Shown piece after piece: positions 6,665-6,795 of a stretch of 6,795 bases of DNA (within the stretch, counting starts at the first letter, position 1; each line of letters starts with the position of its first letter). Source of the DNA: Syntrophaceae bacterium (GTDB lineage: Bacteria > Desulfobacterota > Syntrophorhabdia > Syntrophorhabdales > WCHB1-27). The DNA is taken from positions 191 through 6,985 of the forward strand of contig PLSJ01000468.1 of the NCBI GenBank assembly GCA_003165115.1. Direction: 5' to 3'. The translations under genes and the position numbers were made by a program. The notes beneath the pieces were generated by a model that had not been told where the DNA came from, made no database searches, and was given only the letters and a program-made list of their open reading frames with translations.

Positions 6665-6795
6665 GACGACGGTTTTTTTTGCCCGGACCGCACCCGATGG
6701 CGTCGTGTCTTTCGGCGTCTCTTTCTCCTTGCCGCTCGGGGTTTTCCCGCTCGCTCTCTTGACCGGCTCCGGGGCAGGCGCCGCTTTCCGGGGCT
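6647..6795 (-). CDS. C-terminal fragment of an unidentified protein with a Lys/Ala/Pro-rich tail
   Basis: Seen: on the minus strand 48 codons are open from the window edge to TAA (6649-6647). The peptide is rich in Lys, Ala, Pro, Thr and Glu, with segments such as KAAPAPEPVKRASG and AVRAKKTVVKERAK at the end. This frame uses mostly G/C third positions and gives a disordered, basic tail. The neighbouring frame gives a Gln/Arg/Gly-rich peptide with more irregular composition, so this frame is preferred. Family knowledge: tails like this occur at the ends of nucleic-acid-binding and other proteins, but also in many unrelated ones. Nothing in 48 residues identifies the product. It runs opposite to the envelope operon and is probably unrelated to it. 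It contains a run of eight A on the coding strand (6673-6680). Confidence 0.5.
   Translation of the reverse strand, partial: PRKAAPAPEPVKRASGKTPSGKEKETPKDTTPSGAVRAKKTVVKERAK

Noticed and set aside
1..6795. Mobile elements, CRISPR arrays, tRNA or rRNA genes
   Set aside because: No transposase or integrase motifs, regularly spaced repeats, tRNA-like cloverleaf or rRNA-like sequence were recognised by eye on either strand.

Overview
The window is GC-rich (about 60%) and gene-dense. It carries a tight plus-strand gene set encoding envelope functions, followed by the 3' end of a converging minus-strand gene. An outer-membrane TolC-type channel, an RND-type membrane protein and a periplasmic MlaC-type lipid carrier show a Gram-negative (diderm) bacterium. 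Base composition, gene style and gene order fit a deltaproteobacterial (Desulfobacterota, Syntrophorhabdus-like) genome, but that placement is an impression and not something the sequence proves.

Layout: 1-632 is the C-terminal part of an ATP-grasp enzyme that probably starts upstream of the window. 639-740 is a possible 33-residue leader ORF that bridges the only gap in the operon. 737-1771 is a polytopic flippase-like membrane protein (LPG_synthase_TM / UPF0104 family, HpnL-like). 1756-3168 is a TolC-family outer-membrane factor. 3165-5948 is a 12-TM RND/MMPL transporter of the HpnN type. 5945-6559 is a secreted MlaC/Ttg2D-type lipid carrier of the HpnM type. The junctions are overlaps of 16, 4 and 4 nt, so the genes are very likely co-transcribed and translationally coupled. 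6560-6646 is a short intergenic stretch. 6647-6795 (minus) is the Lys/Ala/Pro-rich C-terminal end of an unidentified protein.

How the parts may work together: HpnL-, HpnM- and HpnN-type proteins are known from hopanoid gene clusters, where HpnN moves hopanoids from the inner to the outer membrane. Here they sit beside a TolC channel and an ATP-grasp ligase or kinase, and no hopanoid biosynthesis enzyme is visible. The simplest reading is a lipid or lipid-like metabolite export unit: the ATP-grasp enzyme modifies a head group or precursor, the flippase-like protein handles it at the inner membrane, the RND protein with the MlaC-like carrier takes it through the periplasm, and TolC provides an outer-membrane exit or dock. 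The substrate cannot be read from this window; the genes upstream of position 1 would be the place to look.
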